A stretch of DNA of 34,791 nt from Chryseolinea sp. (GTDB taxonomy: Bacteria > Bacteroidota > Bacteroidia > Cytophagales > Cyclobacteriaceae), in the NCBI GenBank assembly GCA_025923195.1, contig JAICGJ010000045.1:1-34791 (forward strand), in the 5' to 3' direction. The first letter of the stretch is position 1. Each line of letters starts with the position of its first letter. The translations under genes and the position numbers were made by a program. The notes under the pieces are model-generated. The model worked only from the letters and a program-made list of their open reading frames with translations, was not told the DNA's origin and did no database searches. Below are positions 1 through 7,575 of the stretch, in pieces.

Positions 1-423
1 CTTCCCCCATTATTGGGATGGGTGGCCGCAACGGGTGGGATATCGCACGAGGCTTTGATCATTTTTGGGATACAGTTCATCTGGCAATTCCCCCACTTTT
101 GGGCTATTGCATGGGTTTCGGATGATGATTATAAGAAAGCGGGATTCAAGCTACTGCCTTCGGGAGGTGCGAAGGATCTGAATACCGCTATGCAGATCAT
201 GATATATACGATGTTCCTGATCCCGCTTGGGTTACTGCCGGCTACGTTTGGTATCACCGGCCTAAATTCAGCAATAGTGGTAACGGTATGCGGGGTTTTG
301 TTCTTCGCCCAGACATTTTCATTGATGAAGTCAGGCGACCGCCGGTCTGCCTTGAAAATTATGTTTGGGTCGTTCATGTATTTGCCCGTAGTACAGATTG
401 CATATTTATTAGACAAGATTTGA
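1..423 (+). CDS. ctaB: Heme o synthase (protoheme IX farnesyltransferase), 3' part
   Basis: The reading frame is open from the first base, so the gene begins outside the window and only about the last 140 residues are seen. The family is the UbiA-type membrane prenyltransferase that adds a farnesyl group to heme b to make heme o for the terminal oxidase. The visible start LPPLLGWVAATGG matches the conserved PP(L/M)xGW segment, and WQFPHFWAIAW followed by DDDYKKAGFKLLP is the second conserved cytoplasmic loop of the family. Three or four hydrophobic helices follow. The gene lies 20 bp before a coxC-like gene, which agrees with a role in oxidase assembly. An internal TTG at 13 could be mistaken for a start but is not one, because the upstream codons still match the family. 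Confidence 0.93.
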   Translation, partial: LPPLLGWVAATGGISHEALIIFGIQFIWQFPHFWAIAWVSDDDYKKAGFKLLPSGGAKDLNTAMQIMIYTMFLIPLGLLPATFGITGLNSAIVVTVCGVLFFAQTFSLMKSGDRRSALKIMFGSFMYLPVVQIAYLLDKI

Positions 424-443
424 AGGGATGAAATAGAAGAATT

Positions 444-1025
444 ATGGCAACTGATTTGAGAATAGTAGAAGAAGCGAAAAGGCCGTTGTCAATGCACCCG
501 AAAAAGTTTGCATTGTGGCTCTTTATCGTTACGATCTTTATGATTTTTGCTGCGCTGACAAGCGCTTATATCGTTAGAAGGGCGGACGGCAATTGGCTCA
601 TTTTTGAATTACCGAACTTATTTTTGGTAACAACTTGTATCATACTGGTTAGTAGTGGCACCATGCATTGGGCATACCGCGCTGTGAAAAAAGACAACCT
701 CGAAGCCGCCAAGCTCGCCATTGCAATTACCACCGTGCTGGGGATAAGCTTCCTTGCAGGGCAATTCCTCGCGTGGGGTGAACTTGTGAAGAATAGCATA
801 CATCTGGTAGGCAATCCATCAGGTTCATTTGTTTATATTATCTCGGGTTTACACGGCTTGCACATCGTAGGAGGAGTGGTATTTTTGATCGTTGTGCTGA
901 TTTCCATTTTTCAATATAAGGTCCATTCTAAAAACCTTTTACGCGTCGAAATGTGCGCTACGTATTGGCATTTTTTGGATGGACTTTGGCTATATTTGTT
1001 CGTCTTTTTACTTTTAACACGATAA
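444..1025 (+). CDS. coxC: Cytochrome c oxidase subunit III, short form (first copy)
   Basis: This 193-residue membrane protein of the heme-copper oxidase subunit III family belongs to the aa3/caa3 oxidase in the cytoplasmic membrane. It has about five helices. Key motifs are SGLHGLHIVGG in the penultimate helix pair and ATYWHFLDGLWLYLF at the C-terminus, matching the family's HGxHV and YWHFVDxVW signatures. It starts at the first M after the ctaB stop. At about 190 residues it is the short five-helix form lacking the first two helices of mitochondrial COX3. The next gene encodes a second, longer subunit III, a pairing common in Bacteroidota. It probably belongs to one operon with its neighbours, with gaps of 20-24 bp. 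Confidence 0.92.
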   Translation: MATDLRIVEEAKRPLSMHPKKFALWLFIVTIFMIFAALTSAYIVRRADGNWLIFELPNLFLVTTCIILVSSGTMHWAYRAVKKDNLEAAKLAIAITTVLGISFLAGQFLAWGELVKNSIHLVGNPSGSFVYIISGLHGLHIVGGVVFLIVVLISIFQYKVHSKNLLRVEMCATYWHFLDGLWLYLFVFLLLTR

Positions 1026-1049
1026 GAATTTAACACCTAATAGAAGATT

Positions 1050-1796
1050 ATGGCTAGCAGTACGTCAGTAGTACCTTCCGGTAGAGGTGTGTGGGATGGC
1101 GGAGTATCACCTATGGGCGCCAGTTACGGCAAACTCATGATGTGGTTCTTTTTGCTGTCTGATGCATTTACATTTTCCGCACTCCTAATTACGTACGGCT
1201 TGGTGCGTTCTTCTCATGATGCTTATACCGGACCCGTTGACGAATTTGTATTTTCACCAAACTACTGGCCGATTCCTGAAAGAGTGTTCGAAGCAGTTCC
1301 ATTCTTGCACGGAGTAGAATTACCCCTTGTTTTTGTTGGCATCATGACATTCATTCTCATCATGAGCAGCGTAACCATGGTATTGGCGGTGGAAGCTGGT
1401 CACAGAATGGATCGTAAAGCCGTTGAGAAATGGATGCTATGGACGATTTTGGGAGGTATAGCCTTTCTGTCGTGCCAGGCGTGGGAGTGGACACACTTCA
1501 TCCACGGTGCTGAAGAAGGGAAAGCTGTGGCCGAAGGCACGACATTTTTTGGTGCTAACTTGGTTCATAACCAATACGGCCCTCCAGATTTTGCGGCGTT
1601 CTTCTTTTTCATTACAGGCTTCCACGGGTTCCACGTATTTAGCGGTGTGTGCCTGAATTTTCTCATTTACTATAACACGGTTACAGGCGTCTACCAACGA
1701 AGGGGCCACTATGAAATGGTGGAGAAAGTGGGGTTGTACTGGCACTTTGTAGACTTGGTTTGGGTATTCGTGTTTACCTTTTTCTATCTTGTCTAA
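1050..1796 (+). CDS. coxC: Cytochrome c oxidase subunit III (second copy)
   Basis: This 248-residue polytopic membrane protein is the second heme-copper oxidase subunit III in tandem. MGASYGKLMMWFFLLSDAFTF near residues 22-42 corresponds to the first helix pair. FFFITGFHGFHVFSGV (about 184-199) and GLYWHFVDLVWVFVFTFFYLV at the C-terminus are the classical signatures. LSCQAWEWTHFI keeps the conserved acidic residue of the central helix. It is longer than the first copy because of an insertion (PVDEFVFSPNYWPIPERVFEAV and beyond) between the first helices. The start ATG lies 24 bp after the preceding stop. The two proteins are distinct paralogues; whether both enter one complex cannot be told from sequence. 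Confidence 0.92.
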   Translation: MASSTSVVPSGRGVWDGGVSPMGASYGKLMMWFFLLSDAFTFSALLITYGLVRSSHDAYTGPVDEFVFSPNYWPIPERVFEAVPFLHGVELPLVFVGIMTFILIMSSVTMVLAVEAGHRMDRKAVEKWMLWTILGGIAFLSCQAWEWTHFIHGAEEGKAVAEGTTFFGANLVHNQYGPPDFAAFFFFITGFHGFHVFSGVCLNFLIYYNTVTGVYQRRGHYEMVEKVGLYWHFVDLVWVFVFTFFYLV

Positions 1797-1832
1797 TTAA
1801 ATCGACGTTCATAATCAGTAACCTTCATAAAC

Positions 1833-2159
1833 ATGGATCACGCCGAAGAAAATGTAGACGTAGCCGTTATTCCTCCTAACAAGGAAAAAATCAGGAAGCT
1901 CTGGAAAGTAGCAGGTATCCTGGGCGTCGTAACAGCAGTAGAATTTGTTATCGCATTTACCTTGCCGCATGGTCCGTCCAAGACATTCCTGTTCGTTGCC
2001 CTGACAATCGTGAAGGCTGGCTATATCGTTTTGGAGTTTATGCATTTAAGGTATGAAGTGAAGATCTTGTTTTGGTCCATTTTAATACCCATGATATTTG
2101 TCGTCTGGATGCTGGTCGCCTTTGTATATGAAGGCATGGCAATCTCCGACGTGCGCTGA
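1833..2159 (+). CDS. Cytochrome c oxidase subunit IV (caa3-type small subunit)
   Basis: This small 108-residue protein has a charged N-terminus (about residues 1-25) and three membrane helices (about 27-47, 54-75 and 80-101). The central FVALTIVKAGYIVLEFMHLR segment is the recognisable core of the bacterial subunit IV family (CyoD/CtaF-like), which stabilises the oxidase core. It follows coxC and is the last gene before an intrinsic terminator at 2184-2212, so it probably ends the main structural transcript of the oxidase. Confidence 0.88.
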   Translation: MDHAEENVDVAVIPPNKEKIRKLWKVAGILGVVTAVEFVIAFTLPHGPSKTFLFVALTIVKAGYIVLEFMHLRYEVKILFWSILIPMIFVVWMLVAFVYEGMAISDVR

Positions 2160-2183
2160 GTCTGGTAACTTTGCATGCGGAAG

Positions 2184-2212
2184 GGCTTAGGTTTGACTAA
2201 GCCTTTTTTTTT
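2184..2212 (+). terminator. Rho-independent terminator after oxidase subunit IV
   Basis: GGCTTAG (2184-2190), a six-base loop and CTAAGCC (2197-2203) form a perfect 7-bp stem followed directly by nine T (2204-2212). It begins 24 bp after the subunit IV stop and separates the structural oxidase genes from the assembly genes, which must be reached by readthrough or an unseen promoter. Confidence 0.85.
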
Positions 2213-2228
2213 ATAAGAGGAAGCTCAA

Positions 2229-2720
2229 GTGATGAGGTTTAAAAAATTGATTTTGCTTTTTCTGGCTTTATTGTTTCCTATTTGCATTTTCTTGTTTTTG
2301 AGAATCTTTGGGAAAAATGAGTTCGCAGTACCTCCGTTGTATAGCGACAAATATCCCGAAGGAATGACAGATTGTGGCGTGACCGTAGTCTTGCCCTACC
2401 GTATTCCCGACAGTATCCAAGCCTTCTTGTCACTGCCAAATCAAGATTTGACGTTGGTCCGTTTCGAATCATTGCGCGAAGAGACAAACATACAATTGGA
2501 AAAAACTGTGGCTGCGCAGCGTAATGAAATTGCCGTGGTAACGCTGCAAAATTCTGATACCATTGCGCGAATACGTGAATGTGTTTTTTTCTTAAAGGAA
2601 CCTTACGACCTTGTGCTGGTGGATGGCAAGGGAACGATTAAAGGCCAATATGCGTCGGGTGATCGGGATGAATTAGACCGGTTGAAGATGGAATTATCAA
2701 TCCTGTTAAAAGAATATTAG
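2229..2720 (+). CDS. SCO1/SenC-like protein lacking the copper-binding cysteines
   Basis: This 163-residue protein has one N-terminal membrane anchor (about residues 6-26) and an extracytoplasmic domain. Its position between subunit IV and DUF420 is where Bacteroidota usually carry an SCO copper chaperone. The C-terminal segment LVLVDGKGTIKGQYASGDRDE followed by LDRLKMELSILL reads like the SCO end (LVD.xGxIxGxY, then acidic residues and a final helix). The CxxxC copper site is absent: the only cysteines are at 19 (in the anchor), 49 and 118. It could be a non-catalytic SCO relative or an oxidase assembly factor of unknown mechanism. Both GTG 2229 and ATG 2232 are possible starts behind AAGAGG; ATG 2232 is the more natural choice. 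Confidence 0.7.
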   Translation: MMRFKKLILLFLALLFPICIFLFLRIFGKNEFAVPPLYSDKYPEGMTDCGVTVVLPYRIPDSIQAFLSLPNQDLTLVRFESLREETNIQLEKTVAAQRNEIAVVTLQNSDTIARIRECVFFLKEPYDLVLVDGKGTIKGQYASGDRDELDRLKMELSILLKEY

Positions 2721-2721
2721 T

Positions 2722-3261
2722 ATGGAGAACGCGTCTCTGCAATCTACATCTAGGAGAGATCCATTGAAGAAGATAATAATCGCCTTATCTATTGTTATCC
2801 CCGTTTGCATTGCGGTGCTCTTCAGAGTCAAGATCGAGGGATACAATTTCTCATTTTTACCTCCGATCTATGCGGGCATCAATGGCTTAACTGCTATCCT
2901 GTTAATAGCGGCATTCATTTCTATCAAGAACGGTAGGCAGAGATTACACGAACTTTTGATGAAGATATGCATGGTGCTGTCTGCATTATTCCTGGTGATG
3001 TATGTGTTATATCATATGACCACCGAATCCACAAGTTTTGGCGGCACTGGGTATTTAAGAAATATCTATTTTTTCGTTCTTATTACGCACATTTTACTTT
3101 CGATCGGTGTTATTCCCCTGGTACTTTTTACGTACCTGCGCGCTTGGAGAAAAGACTTCAAAGGTCATCGGAAGCTGGCCAGAATAGCCTTTCCAATTTG
3201 GCTGTACGTTGCAGTAACAGGAGTAATTGTTTACCTTATGATCAGCCCTTATTACAAGTAA
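2722..3261 (+). CDS. DUF420 membrane protein (CtaM/YozB-like oxidase assembly factor)
   Basis: This 179-residue protein has about five membrane helices and starts one base after the previous stop, so translation is probably coupled. Conserved family features are the histidines in VMYVLYHMT, LITHILLSIG and FKGHRKLARIAFPIWLYVAV. DUF420 proteins of Gram-positive bacteria (CtaM) are needed for maturation of aa3 oxidases, and here the gene sits in the oxidase operon, which supports the same job. Biochemical activity is not known from the sequence. Confidence 0.85.
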   Translation: MENASLQSTSRRDPLKKIIIALSIVIPVCIAVLFRVKIEGYNFSFLPPIYAGINGLTAILLIAAFISIKNGRQRLHELLMKICMVLSALFLVMYVLYHMTTESTSFGGTGYLRNIYFFVLITHILLSIGVIPLVLFTYLRAWRKDFKGHRKLARIAFPIWLYVAVTGVIVYLMISPYYK

Positions 3262-3273
3262 AGTGAAAACGTT

Positions 3274-3531
3274 ATGAAGAAAGCCGTTCTGTTGTTTCTG
3301 TCACTGGTTATCAGCGCAACGGGTAATGTGTCGGCTCAATGCGCGATGTGTCGCTCGACGCTGGAAAATAATTACTCAAATGGTGATCCCGGTATCGCAG
3401 CGGGCATTAATACAGGCATACTGTATCTGCTAAGCATGCCTTATCTCGCCGTCCTCATAATCGGATATCTGTGGTATAAAACCAGCAAGAATGCAAGCAA
3501 GAAGTTATCAGATGGCATTGCTTCTCGGTAA
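3274..3531 (+). CDS. Small exported membrane protein with a CxxC motif
   Basis: This 85-residue protein has a signal peptide (residues 1-21, cleavage expected after VSA), then QCAMCRSTLENN with a CxxC at the new N-terminus, a short linker and one membrane helix (about 49-67) with a basic C-terminus. I do not know a named function. A protein of this shape recurs in Bacteroidota between DUF420 and DUF983 genes of oxidase clusters, so a thiol or metal role in oxidase biogenesis is a reasonable inference. Its 3' end overlaps the next reading frame. Confidence 0.72.
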   Translation: MKKAVLLFLSLVISATGNVSAQCAMCRSTLENNYSNGDPGIAAGINTGILYLLSMPYLAVLIIGYLWYKTSKNASKKLSDGIASR

Positions 3532-3877
3532 ATGTCCGCGTTGCCGGGAAGGCGACATTTTTACACATCCAATACGGCGTATTTCTAAATTCAATGTGAT
3601 GAATAAATCATGCCCATTCTGTAGCGCGATGCTTGAGCCCGAGCCTGGGTTTTATCAGGGCGCGATGTATGTAGGATATGGAATTACTATCGCGGTGCTC
3701 ATTCTGATCAGTCTAATACTTTATTCGCTGGGAAACCCATCTGAATGGGTTTACATTTCTGTCACAATTGGCGTGATGATCATACTAGCGCCGCTGAATT
3801 ATCGCTACTCGCGCATTCTTTATTTGTACATGTTCGGCGGCATCAAATATAACCCGCACCTGTCTCAACCAAAGTAA
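3491..3877 (+). CDS. DUF983 zinc-ribbon membrane protein
   Basis: This 128-residue protein has two CxxC pairs, C15/C18 (KCPRCREGDIF) and C41/C44 (SCPFCSAMLEPEPGFYQGAMYV), which make a cytoplasmic zinc ribbon, followed by two hydrophobic helices (about 57-80 and 88-108). This is the DUF983 layout, common next to Bacteroidota oxidase genes; its molecular function is unknown. ATG 3491 overlaps the upstream gene by 41 bp, while ATG 3512 (residue 8) would overlap by 20 bp and gives the more family-like N-terminus MALLLGKCPRC. Neither has a strong ribosome binding site. Confidence 0.85.
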   Translation: MQARSYQMALLLGKCPRCREGDIFTHPIRRISKFNVMNKSCPFCSAMLEPEPGFYQGAMYVGYGITIAVLILISLILYSLGNPSEWVYISVTIGVMIILAPLNYRYSRILYLYMFGGIKYNPHLSQPK

Positions 3878-3915
3878 TTCCGTAACTTTATCATTCACCA
3901 ATTTGTGAGTGGCAC

Positions 3916-6900
3916 TTGAATCTGAAGTATTTAGCTTTTGGTTTTTTATTTTTCCTGTCAGCCGGAATAGTCTTTTCCTATTTTGCGAGCAAACCGGTTT
4001 CCCCACAAAATATTGCCCTTAATATTTCACAAAACCTGGAAGAGGAAATAAAGAACGTTGATGCTGAAGCAGAGGCCATTCTCTCCAATTTGAGACAGTC
4101 GCAGTATACGCTTCCATTTCTGAAGGAGTACTCTTTTTTTCTGTTCGGCGCAGGCCGCTTGGTAGCCTGGTCCAACAATGACTTTGTCCCCACGGCTGGC
4201 TCAGTCGCAGAATCGTTTTCGGTGAAACTCCTGAAGGGTGGCAACGGCAACTATCTCGCGAAAAAATGGAAAATCAATAACACACACTTCCTCGTAGCAA
4301 TAATTCCGCTTATTCGAAATTACACTATCACCAATAATTACCTGCAAACTGAATGGAATGACAAGATTTTTCCCTCTCCGAATTTTGACATACTTGAGTC
4401 AGACGCAAATCTGGGTATACCGGTTTGTGTAGGAGATGAATGTGTTTTCCGTATTAGTTTTTTGCCAGATGAATTGCCAATTCATGAACATACGGAGATA
4501 GCTGCCGTCGCGTTGCTTTTCGTAGCCATTATTATATTAATCATACTCGGTCACGGATTTATAAAAAAAATTCCCTCTCCGGAAGCTCAGCTGGTGGTTT
4601 TCTACGTGATGCTGGCGGCCATCCGTTATGCGATGGTGTCGTTCAACTTTCCTGCGGGCCTCTTGCACTCAAATCTATTTAATCCACAGGTATTTGCGTC
4701 ATCGACTCTCAATGCGTCGTTGGGTGATCTCGTTCTTAACGAAATCGTTCTTTTGATCTTATGTGCAAATTTCTTTAGAAATTATAAGTCTTTCAAAACA
4801 CTAAAATACCTGTACAGCGAAAATGTACTGTCATGGATACTTTCAGTTGTATCTGGGCTGTGTGTGCTATATGCCATACTATTTCCGTTCGTAGTAATAC
4901 AGACATTGTATAATAATTCATCGATTGTATTGGATCTCTCTCAATCTTTGAGCTTTGATGAACTCCGGATTGTAGCGACTGTTGCCGTATTGCTTTCGGG
5001 AGTTTGTTCATTCCTGTTTGCGCATGCGTTTATACGGCTGTTAATTGCCGATGGAGCGAAAGTCCGCGTACTTGCGTCTTTCTCGCTGTCATGTGTGCTC
5101 TTCACCTTAATAAATTCCGCTGTTGAACAGTCCTATCTCTCGTCGTTGTTGTTGGGGGCAGGTTATTTTCTACTGGTTTACTTCCTGAAATTATACACCA
5201 GCTTGAGGCAACTGAGCTTCGGAACCTTTGTTTATCTTTTCGTATCTATTTTCTTTTTATCAACGAACGGCGCATATGCCATAAGTTATTATGAACACGA
5301 GGAGAAAATCGAAAATCAATTTCGCTTTGCTTCGAATTTTTTGATTGACCGCGACTATTTTGGCGAGTATCTTTTGAATGAGACGGCCGAGAAGATTTCT
5401 CAAGATGCGTTTACGCAGATAAGCATCGCATCTCCGTTTTTGAGTCGCGATGCCGTACGACAAAAGATCCGACAGGTTTTTATCCCAAGTTATTTTAACA
5501 AATACGATGTTGAGATTTACCTTTTTAATGCGGCGGGCCGTCCGTTAGGCAATCGGACAAGCGGCTCATTTTCAGAGACGATCGGCGCTTATGATAATGA
5601 TTCGTTCCGAACCGCATACGAAAGTGTGTATTTTATCAACAGCCCCTCGAATAATGTCACGCAGAAATACCTTGTGAAAATACAAATGAGAAGGTTAAAT
5701 GCCATCGCTGGATATGTTATATTGGAATTGTCGTTAAAGAAAGTAATTCCTGAAAGCGTATATCCGGAACTATTGGTAGACAACAGCTTCCTGGAATTCT
5801 ACAGGGCGCAGGATATTAGCTATGCAGTTTACGCCGACACCAGCTTGCTATTTAGTTCCGGAGATTTCAACTACGAGGTCGAGTTTGACCCCAAATGGCT
5901 CGGCATACCTGAACTGCATACAAGTGGCATCAAAGAAGCAGGGTTCGATCATATTGCACAAGAGGATCAGAACAATAGAATAGCAGTTGTTTCATCCCCA
6001 CAAACACCACCGACCTATGTGCTGGCAAATTTTTCCTTTTGGCTTGTTTTGGGTCTGGCAATAATCCTGCTCCAATTGTTATTCCTGGGGATTCAAAATT
6101 ACCTGCAGGGAGAAAAATTGTTTTTTTCCGCTCGCATTCAACTCCTCCTCAATGCTGCATTTTTTTTGCCTCTGATTATCGTTAGCGTTACCACATTAAA
6201 TCTCACGAACATCTCCTCACAGATACAGCTCAATAACGAATATTTGAATAAGGCTGAATCCTTTGGCACACAACTGTCTGTCTATTTGGATAGTTATTTA
6301 AATGGAGTAAGAGGCGATGTGGTCAGTTTCGAGAACCAACTGACGGATTTGGCGAATCTTACCAACCTGGACGCTAATGTTTATCATGTAAGCGGTGAGA
6401 TCCTGGCTTCCAGTCAACCACTAATAATAGAGAATAACCTTGTATCGGGGTATATAAATCCAGGTGCGAGGCAGGAAATTCTCGACGGCAAGAATCTTTT
6501 GATCCAGACAGAAAAAGTTGGAAGCCTGGAATATTTTGTGTCGTATGCCGCATTGAAAGCGCCGAGAACTGGAAGGTTGATCGGGATCCTAGGCATACCC
6601 TTCTTTCAATCTGCGTATTCATTGGAGAAGGTTCAAATTTCAATCCTTGCGAACATACTAAGCATCTTCGCACTGATTTTTATAGGGCTGGTCATACTTT
6701 CATACTTTGTTTCCCAATGGCTGACGTTTCCTTTAAAATTCATAACGCAGTCCCTTCGAAGGACTTCCCTTGTCAAGACGAACCAACCGTTAATATGGAA
6801 TGCTGATGACGAAATTGGCTTAATGGTAAAGGAATACAATCAAATGCTGTTCAAACTCGGGGAAAGCAAAGCGGAGCTGGAGCAAACGCAGCGGGAGCGC

Positions 6901-7575
6901 GCGTGGCGAGAGATCGCTCAGCAGGTGGCGCACGAGATCAAGAATCCACTCACACCAATGAAACTTACTCTACAGCAACTTGAACGTTCTCTGACATCAA
7001 ACAACCATACGTCTGAAAAGACTGAGAAAGCAGTGGCATCATTACTAACGCAGGTAGAAACGCTGAACGAAATTGCTTCCTCGTTCAGCTCCTTTGCGAA
7101 GATGCCAGAGCCCGTAATGCAACCGTTAGAGCTAATGTCTTTGCTTAAAAGGATAATCGATCTGCATATTCACGCTGGTGACCTTGTTTTGATTTCCAAC
7201 CTCAAGGAAGCTTACATTCTTGGCGATGAGCAACTGTTGGGTCGCACATTCTCTAACATCATCCTTAATGCATTTCAGTCAGAGCAGGCCGGCAAGGCAA
7301 TGCAAGTAAAAGTAATTTTGTCACAGGAGAACGGTCATTATAATATCGAGTTTCAGGATACGGGGAAAGGTATCCGGCCCGAGGAAGCGGAGAGAATATT
7401 TTCACCGTATTTCACCACCAAACATTCAGGATCCGGGCTTGGTCTGGCCATTAGCAAACAAGCCATCGAGCAAATGAAGGGAAAGATATGGTTTATCACA
7501 ACCGTAGGTCAGGGTACGAGCTTCTTCGTATCACTACCCGTTTTATCAAATCCACGCACTAAAATCGAAGAGTAA
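3916..7575 (+). CDS. Very large multi-membrane sensor histidine kinase (NtrY-like)
   Basis: This is a 1219-residue kinase. It has an N-terminal helix (5-25), an extracytoplasmic region (to about 190), a block of about eight helices (190-455), a second extracytoplasmic region (about 455-690), two helices (about 695-755), a third extracytoplasmic domain (760-905), a helix (905-930), a HAMP-like linker and a complete kinase core. The phospho-acceptor is H1006 in QVAHEIKNPLTPMKL. The N box has N1114 and N1118, the G1 box is D1148-TGKGI and the G2 box is GSGLGLA from 1172. The only in-frame start after the upstream stop (TAA 3883) is TTG 3916. No receiver gene follows on this strand; it converges on another kinase gene and may feed the sigma-54 regulator at 9091-10470 (inference). 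The signal is unknown. Confidence 0.9.
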   Translation: MNLKYLAFGFLFFLSAGIVFSYFASKPVSPQNIALNISQNLEEEIKNVDAEAEAILSNLRQSQYTLPFLKEYSFFLFGAGRLVAWSNNDFVPTAGSVAESFSVKLLKGGNGNYLAKKWKINNTHFLVAIIPLIRNYTITNNYLQTEWNDKIFPSPNFDILESDANLGIPVCVGDECVFRISFLPDELPIHEHTEIAAVALLFVAIIILIILGHGFIKKIPSPEAQLVVFYVMLAAIRYAMVSFNFPAGLLHSNLFNPQVFASSTLNASLGDLVLNEIVLLILCANFFRNYKSFKTLKYLYSENVLSWILSVVSGLCVLYAILFPFVVIQTLYNNSSIVLDLSQSLSFDELRIVATVAVLLSGVCSFLFAHAFIRLLIADGAKVRVLASFSLSCVLFTLINSAVEQSYLSSLLLGAGYFLLVYFLKLYTSLRQLSFGTFVYLFVSIFFLSTNGAYAISYYEHEEKIENQFRFASNFLIDRDYFGEYLLNETAEKISQDAFTQISIASPFLSRDAVRQKIRQVFIPSYFNKYDVEIYLFNAAGRPLGNRTSGSFSETIGAYDNDSFRTAYESVYFINSPSNNVTQKYLVKIQMRRLNAIAGYVILELSLKKVIPESVYPELLVDNSFLEFYRAQDISYAVYADTSLLFSSGDFNYEVEFDPKWLGIPELHTSGIKEAGFDHIAQEDQNNRIAVVSSPQTPPTYVLANFSFWLVLGLAIILLQLLFLGIQNYLQGEKLFFSARIQLLLNAAFFLPLIIVSVTTLNLTNISSQIQLNNEYLNKAESFGTQLSVYLDSYLNGVRGDVVSFENQLTDLANLTNLDANVYHVSGEILASSQPLIIENNLVSGYINPGARQEILDGKNLLIQTEKVGSLEYFVSYAALKAPRTGRLIGILGIPFFQSAYSLEKVQISILANILSIFALIFIGLVILSYFVSQWLTFPLKFITQSLRRTSLVKTNQPLIWNADDEIGLMVKEYNQMLFKLGESKAELEQTQRERAWREIAQQVAHEIKNPLTPMKLTLQQLERSLTSNNHTSEKTEKAVASLLTQVETLNEIASSFSSFAKMPEPVMQPLELMSLLKRIIDLHIHAGDLVLISNLKEAYILGDEQLLGRTFSNIILNAFQSEQAGKAMQVKVILSQENGHYNIEFQDTGKGIRPEEAERIFSPYFTTKHSGSGLGLAISKQAIEQMKGKIWFITTVGQGTSFFVSLPVLSNPRTKIEE

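Noticed and set aside
129-416. Antisense reading frame within ctaB
   Set aside because: No family resemblance; it mirrors a well-conserved membrane protein on the other strand.
2967-3266. Alternative + frame of 99 codons inside the DUF420 gene
   Set aside because: The DUF420 frame has conserved histidines and helices; this frame has no recognisable features.
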